In this document: in pieces, positions 59,021 through 64,000 of the stretch | Numbering within the stretch: position 1 is the stretch's first letter | How the letters are laid out: the number at the start of each line of letters is the position of its first letter | Translations under genes and position numbers: made by a program | The notes under the pieces: generated by a model | What the model was told of the DNA's origin: nothing | Database searches by the model: none | What the model saw: only the letters and a program-made list of their open reading frames with translations | NCBI GenBank assembly: GCA_029891345.1 | Contig: CM056998.1 | Span: 172,756,332-172,820,331 of the forward strand | Reading direction: 5' to 3' | Length of the DNA: 64,000 bases | DNA from: Dryococelus australis | Taxonomy: Eukaryota > Arthropoda > Insecta > Phasmatodea > Phasmatidae

Positions 59021-59580
59021 TATTTTAAAATTACAAACAATACAGGTTACACACACATTGCTTACAGCCGCTTACATTAGCTCTTTTATTTTAAAAAAGT
59101 CCCCATCCCTTACAGAGCCTGGTAACGTTAAAGACTAAGGAAAATTCATAGCAGTATTTTACCTACAATGCCAGCTGAAGGGTTTGTATGCCAGAATTAC
59201 AGTTTTCGCTATCGGTAAAGGAAAGAATAATATTTGACGTGTACCTTATTCGAAAATTGAACTTTTATATATCTGAATAATAATATCACCAGAACTTTTA
59301 ATGGAGTAGGAATTCGATTACAGTATTTTCTTAGGAAGAGTGACTCAAAACCTGTTTTTATGAAATTCTGCTCTGCAATTATCTATGTATGTGTGATTAA
59401 TAAATTGTCCTTGTTGTATATTAGGCTTACTGAGAGTCGACGAGAAATACCAAAGAAGCCGATTTACCGTCTTTAAATGTTGTTAAAGATTTGGTCGCTC
59501 AAAGGATGTTGATTTTTTTTTGTATAATAATAATTTCAGTGTTTCTTCTTCGCACCATAATAAAAATCAAAACAAGGTTT
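59021..59580. other. Unassigned AT-rich stretch
   Basis: No gene or repeat identified. Confidence 0.35.
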
Positions 59581-59584
59581 TTCT

Positions 59585-59637
59585 TTTCTTCTCTCTCTCT
59601 CTCTCGCTCTCTCTCTCTCTATCTCTCTCTCTCTCTG
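59585..59637 (+). repeat. (CT)n microsatellite
   Basis: About 50 bases of CT dinucleotides with three interruptions. Confidence 0.9.
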
Positions 59638-59639
59638 CT

Positions 59640-62480
59640 ACACCATTAATGGGTTCACACTGTTATAATATTGTTTCATTGTTATTATGTAAAACATAGT
59701 GTATATCCTTGTCATTCTGATGTGGATGTGGCCCCGTTTTTGACCTTCGAGCGGCACAATGTTATCATTAAACGGAACCAGGAAAATGCCTGTAGAGTAA
59801 TTACTGCTAAATGGTGGCATTATTGCTATAAGATATTGTTGATATTGTTTTGAAGTACTGCTTTTCCGCTGTTGTTTCACACTGGTTTTAAAATTCCTTT
59901 AGAATATCAAAGCCAATTCTGGACTGAATTAATTCATTACGTAAACTTAAAAAAAAATCTGGATAGGTCAAAATGGAGAAAGTACCTAGTTAATCATCAG
60001 CTCTGTGTCATTTTACATATGAAAGCTGTATGTAAAGCAAATTTATGATGTCATCTGTAATCAGTAACGAAACGACCAATAAAGGAAGTCGTTTGCACGT
60101 GAGAGATCATTCACACATCTCCAGTTATAAACCAGAATGTACATTAATAATTGGTCCCGAGGTGTAAGAAAATGTTCCATCCATAAAAAACAGTACAGAA
60201 CGAGAAATTTAGTAGTTTTAAAACTTAAATAAATTTATGACTAGTGTACCGTGTGGCACAAAATTATCTGAGGTCTGCTTCGTTTACCTTCCACGTCTCT
60301 CTCAGTGTGGTGTATGCGGAATACTCTAACTTACTCATATTCAAAGGTGCAGGCAATCAGAAACAAGCTCGGCCGAGAGGCAAACACACTTCTTTCCTCA
60401 CGAATATAGTCCTTTCTGAGAAAGAAAGGACGGAGGTCGGCAGAGAGGAAATGTAATATTTCTGAAGGCTCTCCGTCTTATTATACGATACCGCATATTC
60501 TATGTTGGGACAGGCCACGGAATGGTTGAGGCAATAAAGTCTTATATATCCAGAATCCGGTCCGACATCTCCTGGTATCCGATACGAGCGCGGCATTACC
60601 GTGGACGAGTTAATACCTCGTCCCGAGCAGAGCTGTTATTGCTCATCAGGAGAACTACATTCACTGATTCGTTTCGTCCAATTCGCTGGCACGAAAGCGG
60701 TCGCATAAATCCCCGGGAGAGCGGGATTTCACTTTTGTGTATATTGTATCACAAGGCGTGGACCGGAGAAGATTGAAAGCTGTAGACAGAGGAATTCAGG
60801 TCTTAAATGAATAGACAGAAATATTCTGCGAGAGAATTGAAGAGGATTTAGTACAACCATCACGACAAATCTTTCTTTCCCTGTTACGAGTATATTTAGG
60901 CTCTAATTGCGAAAAATTGTACAGCTATAAAGAAAACATATTCAAATATTCAAAAATTCAAAAATGTTACAGAGACGATTTTCACTATCACATATAGCGT
61001 GTGAAATCATATTTAAAATTAGTTGTTTCGAAAGATAAATGTTTGGTATACTTGGGTTACACACATTTAATTAGACCGTTCAAGTTAGGTTTGATACTTT
61101 TCAGTTTTTTTTTTCGGGCATCACATTGGAATAAGTTGAGACCAGTATGTCACTATTTAATTTTTAGCACGCTTTGTGAAAGTATGCTTTGCATACATTT
61201 TCTTAAATTTCAGAAACTGTTCACCAACATTTACTCAGCTATTCATCACAGTTGCTCTTCAATGAATGAATTAGTGAAACAGCTAAGTTAACTAAATCGC
61301 TGAAACTATTATCGGATGTGACGGCTATCCCTACACATCGAACGAAAGTCAAACCGACAGTGCGATATGAAGTTGAGAAAATGTTGGCCGTTTGGGACGG
61401 CTTACCTTCGCTGCGACGGGGGTGTGTTTGACAAGCTCTACGCCTCATGTCCACTCGGTGGGCCTGCTGGTCTGCAAGTATGGGCGCCGCGGGGCCTCTG
61501 CCGCCCACGAATAATACTATGACTGCCTTCCCCTCCCTCGTACGAAACCTTGACCACGTGACACCAGCCAGCCAGTCACGCACTACCAGGGTGTCCCTTC
61601 CAGGACTTCACATATCGATGGGGTGAAGATCATTTTACAAAATGATCTTCACTCCATCGATGATGTTCACTCCGTTCTAAATGATTTCAAATAAAATATA
61701 AATACAGCTGTCTCGCCTAGATTCGGGGAGATAGCACAGGGTTTTCACTTGGGCAGAAACTGCTGTTCCGTCAACATTTTGTTAACATCTTGAAGGGGTG
61801 GGGCTTTTGCTTTCATTTTAGTTAAGTATGGTTTAAAGCAAAATGTAACCTGCATATAGCTGGAAAAAGATATGATCTTGTAAAAATGTAGATTTTGGGG
61901 GAAGTTCTAAACAGAATTATTTTTGATACCTTTTTTACACTAAATGTATTCAGTGGGAAAACTATATTTTTATATAACGTTTATTGATTGTAAAATTTTG
62001 TGCGAAAACTATGTGAATGGTTATATTTGATATAATAACCAAGGCAACGAATAATTTTCAAACATTTTCATTGGAACCAGCCCAAATCCCTTTTTTGGCA
62101 TCATTTGGGAGCTCTCAGCTGTTTTCCAACTTAAAACCCCTACATGCAGGGAGCAGTTGAGGCAAGGGTGTAGTCCTGTATGTGTTGGCAAAAACCGTCA
62201 CACAGTATCTACCACTGACAAAACACAGACCATAGAAATAAAGTTTATGCAGTGGCTTCAGTGCATACCTGGTTTGCAGTTAGTTGATCACTTTTGAAAA
62301 AAATAATCTGAAATGTAACCGCGACACTAACTACGTATACTTTAATGAACCCTCTGACTGGGATGTTGGCAGTCGAATATTTAGTTCCCTGATTTGACAT
62401 GTTACTTGTGAAAAGTTTAATTTCACGTACACTGAAATGTTTAATTCACCTTCGGTTTGTTATATTTTAATAATAATAAC
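59640..62480. other. Gene-free stretch
   Basis: No supported gene in 2.8 kb. 60440-60780 and 61380-61600 are GC-richer and hold open frames without recognisable motifs. The hairpin at 61614-61661 is described separately. Confidence 0.4.
61614..61661. other. Near-perfect 23-bp hairpin
   Basis: ATCGATGGGGTGAAGATCAT plus TTT and its mirror (61639-61661) pair over 23 bases with one G·U, separated by only two bases. A third, direct partial copy (GATGTTCACTCC) follows. It could be the fused ends of a deleted inverted-repeat element. Confidence 0.75.
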
Positions 62481-62890
62481 AATGGCCTTTGCTCTTTAAC
62501 TATTAAATACCCAGCGTGGAATATCGTAAGCTTACTCGCAGTAACTTAACAATTTTTGGATAAAACGTTTGAAAAATTACCGTATGTATGACGTGTTAGT
62601 TTGTTTTCTAAATATGTTTTACATCACAAGCATTTTATACATGTGTTAACATGTAAATATATTTTATAATTGAACTTTTATGTATGTTTGATTTGAAATG
62701 TTTCATTTATAATTAATATTAATTTAAAAACAGGAGGAAAACAAATGTGTTGGTAAATCCATTTGGTGTAATTCTGTAGATTTGGGTAATATTTGTTTGC
62801 GTTAGGCGAAGGATTAGCCTGAGCGTATAATTAAAGCTAGGCTTCAGAAAGTTGGAAGCAACAGAGAATGGACTTGAAGTTTTGTTACTA
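62480..62890 (+). repeat. Dispersed repeat, copy 3 (GGAGGAATA family)
   Basis: Aligns with copy 2 through CTCGCAGTAAC, TTTGAAAAATTACCGTATG, the GGCGAAGGATTAGCCTG block and AGAGAATGGACTT. Strongly diverged. Confidence 0.4.
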
Positions 62891-63029
62891 GAAGTTTACA
62901 TTCGGCGGGCACTATATACTGCAACACTCTGAAGGTAGACAATTCGTCAACAATGCTTCTTCTCGGCGTAATAACTGGTGCATATCACTCATCACCGAGC
63001 ACAAGGAGTACAGCTTATTCGTATCCATA

Positions 63030-63347
63030 GACTGTTCACGGTAAAATGAGCACTTTTGAAAGCCCTGCTTAAGATCTACTTGTAGACACGTCGTGTATTC
63101 GTAAACCTTGTGTAAAATTGACATGGCCCTAGGCCTCGTCGCTTTATTCATACGTTAGTCGAGCGAAATTGTGAGAATTCTTAACGACCTTAATTCAACG
63201 TAAACACATTAACTACTTTGCCTTCGACGTTATCAACCTCGCTGGCCGTATGCCACTCAGTGCTCCCGTTAAAAAAAATATGCAGGTTGGGTCAGTGACA
63301 TTTCCCAGAGGTTGATTGAAGAAGTGTTCACTTTATCGTGAACAGCC
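63030..63347 (+). mobile_element. GTTCACGG-family element, copy f, internally deleted
   Basis: 318 bp. Both ends are sharp (GACTGTTCACGGTAAAATGA and TTCACTTTATCGTGAACAGC) but about 100 bases of the A-rich centre are missing. The reverse-strand frame MNKATRPRAMSILHKVYEYT followed by TCLQVDLKQGFQKCSFYREQ is open. Confidence 0.85.
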
Positions 63348-63558
63348 TTTAGTAATGTGAACCAACTCTAACCTAGACCGTTTACTAATCAGACACCCGC
63401 AGGGGAGATCATTCGCCACTGAGCTTTGCAGAGTGCAGTACCGGACAAAAATAAACTTTTTGCAATACGCACACAGTTGTGTGCACTGATGTGAACGGGT
63501 TAACACACCGAGGACTGCTTATAGGCCTACGTGCTTGCTGGCATTCAAGGCTAGTATC

Positions 63559-63874
63559 GCCTGTTGACTATCAACAGAGCACTTTTGAAAGCCCTGCTTG
63601 AGATCTACCTGTATGCACATTTTGTATCCTTCCGCCGTATATATTCCTGATTACGTTTTTCATGCCCCAGTTAAGTGAAACTGAGAAGTTATTAGAAAAG
63701 TAAATACTTTACAAATCTGCTCATTCTTACACTGATTCGTAGGTGTTAAAAGATATAAAAAGCAAAATAAATAATTTAAGTTTTTACATATGTTCATCTA
63801 AATATTTTAATTCTACGTTTAAAAATTGGAACTACTTTCCCACGGTCGTTACCAAATTCACAGGACGCATGCAT
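63559..63874 (+). mobile_element. GTTCACGG-family element, copy g, cut by a SINE
   Basis: It starts in a worn terminus (CTGTTGACTATCAACAGAGC) and follows the family through GAAAGCCCTGCTTGAGATCT and TTACCAAATTCACAGGACGC. It then stops abruptly at the SINE that begins at 63875, so the right part, if present, lies beyond the window. Confidence 0.7.
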
Positions 63875-64000
63875 GAGGCCGCTGTGGCTGAGTGGTCAGA
63901 CTGATCGCCTCCCACCAAGGCGAACCGGGTTCAAACCCCGGCCGGGTCACTCCTGTACTTTCGCAAGTAGGAATCGTGCCGGACGATGCTGCTGGTAGAT
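63875..64000 (+). mobile_element. SINE, family A, cut by the window end
   Basis: The head has an A-box (CTGTGGCTGAGTGGTCAGAC), CCCACCAAGGCGAACCGGGT and a B-box (GGGTTCAAACCCCGG). The body begins GTAGGAATCGTGCCGGACGA. It is close to the copy at 49578 and has a complete promoter region. Confidence 0.85.

Overview
The window looks like intergenic, repeat-dominated DNA from a large-genome arthropod. The tRNA-headed SINEs, Tc1-like and DUF4817-type transposase relics, a non-LTR LINE tail and a Polinton fossil together fit an insect, perhaps a hemimetabolous one; this placement is inference. No intact host protein-coding gene could be supported. The only conventional host gene is a well-formed tRNA-Gly (anticodon TCC) on the minus strand at 1412-1483.

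Layout. 0-5 kb: an eight-copy 81-bp minisatellite, the tRNA and a 5'-truncated LINE tail. 5-12 kb: a copy of an abundant ~415-bp inverted-repeat element (here called GTTCACGG), a CpG-rich block (5.6-6.7 kb), a DUF4817-type transposase relic (9.1-9.75 kb), a G-poor CA-rich degenerate array (10.0-10.9 kb), 52-bp tandem units and a purine tract. 14 kb: a broken multi-copy arthropod gene resembling DUF7869 proteins. 16.7-22.6 kb: small inverted-repeat elements, a Tc1 relic with a SINE inside it and two copies of a second SINE. 26.8-33.3 kb: an AT-rich broken Polinton/Maverick fossil with packaging-ATPase-like, penton-like, family-B DNA polymerase and Cys-rich zinc-finger pieces. 33.6-34.2 kb: a DUF4817-type transposase tail with a hAT-type MITE beside it, flanked by a perfect 8-bp target duplication. 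38.66-38.87 kb: a palindrome with 95-bp identical arms. 39.4-44.1 kb: three more GTTCACGG elements, a CpG/pyrimidine block and a foldback element. 47.2-48.4 kb: a 1.2-kb terminal-inverted-repeat element with a helix-turn-helix remnant. 52.9-56.2 kb: a larger relative of the CA-rich array, split by a 701-bp Tc1 copy. 56.7-57.45 kb: a CACTG-ended element. The end carries two more GTTCACGG copies, the last cut by a SINE.

The parts do not form a pathway. They record nested insertion: SINE into Tc1, SINE into MITE, Tc1 into satellite-like DNA, hAT MITE beside a transposase relic. The most unusual structures are the frame-preserving minisatellite, the near-mutation-free palindrome, the two-site CA-rich composite array, and the GTTCACGG family whose short reading frame recurs in several copies. 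All calls come from reading the sequence by eye; family names rest on remembered motifs, not on searches.
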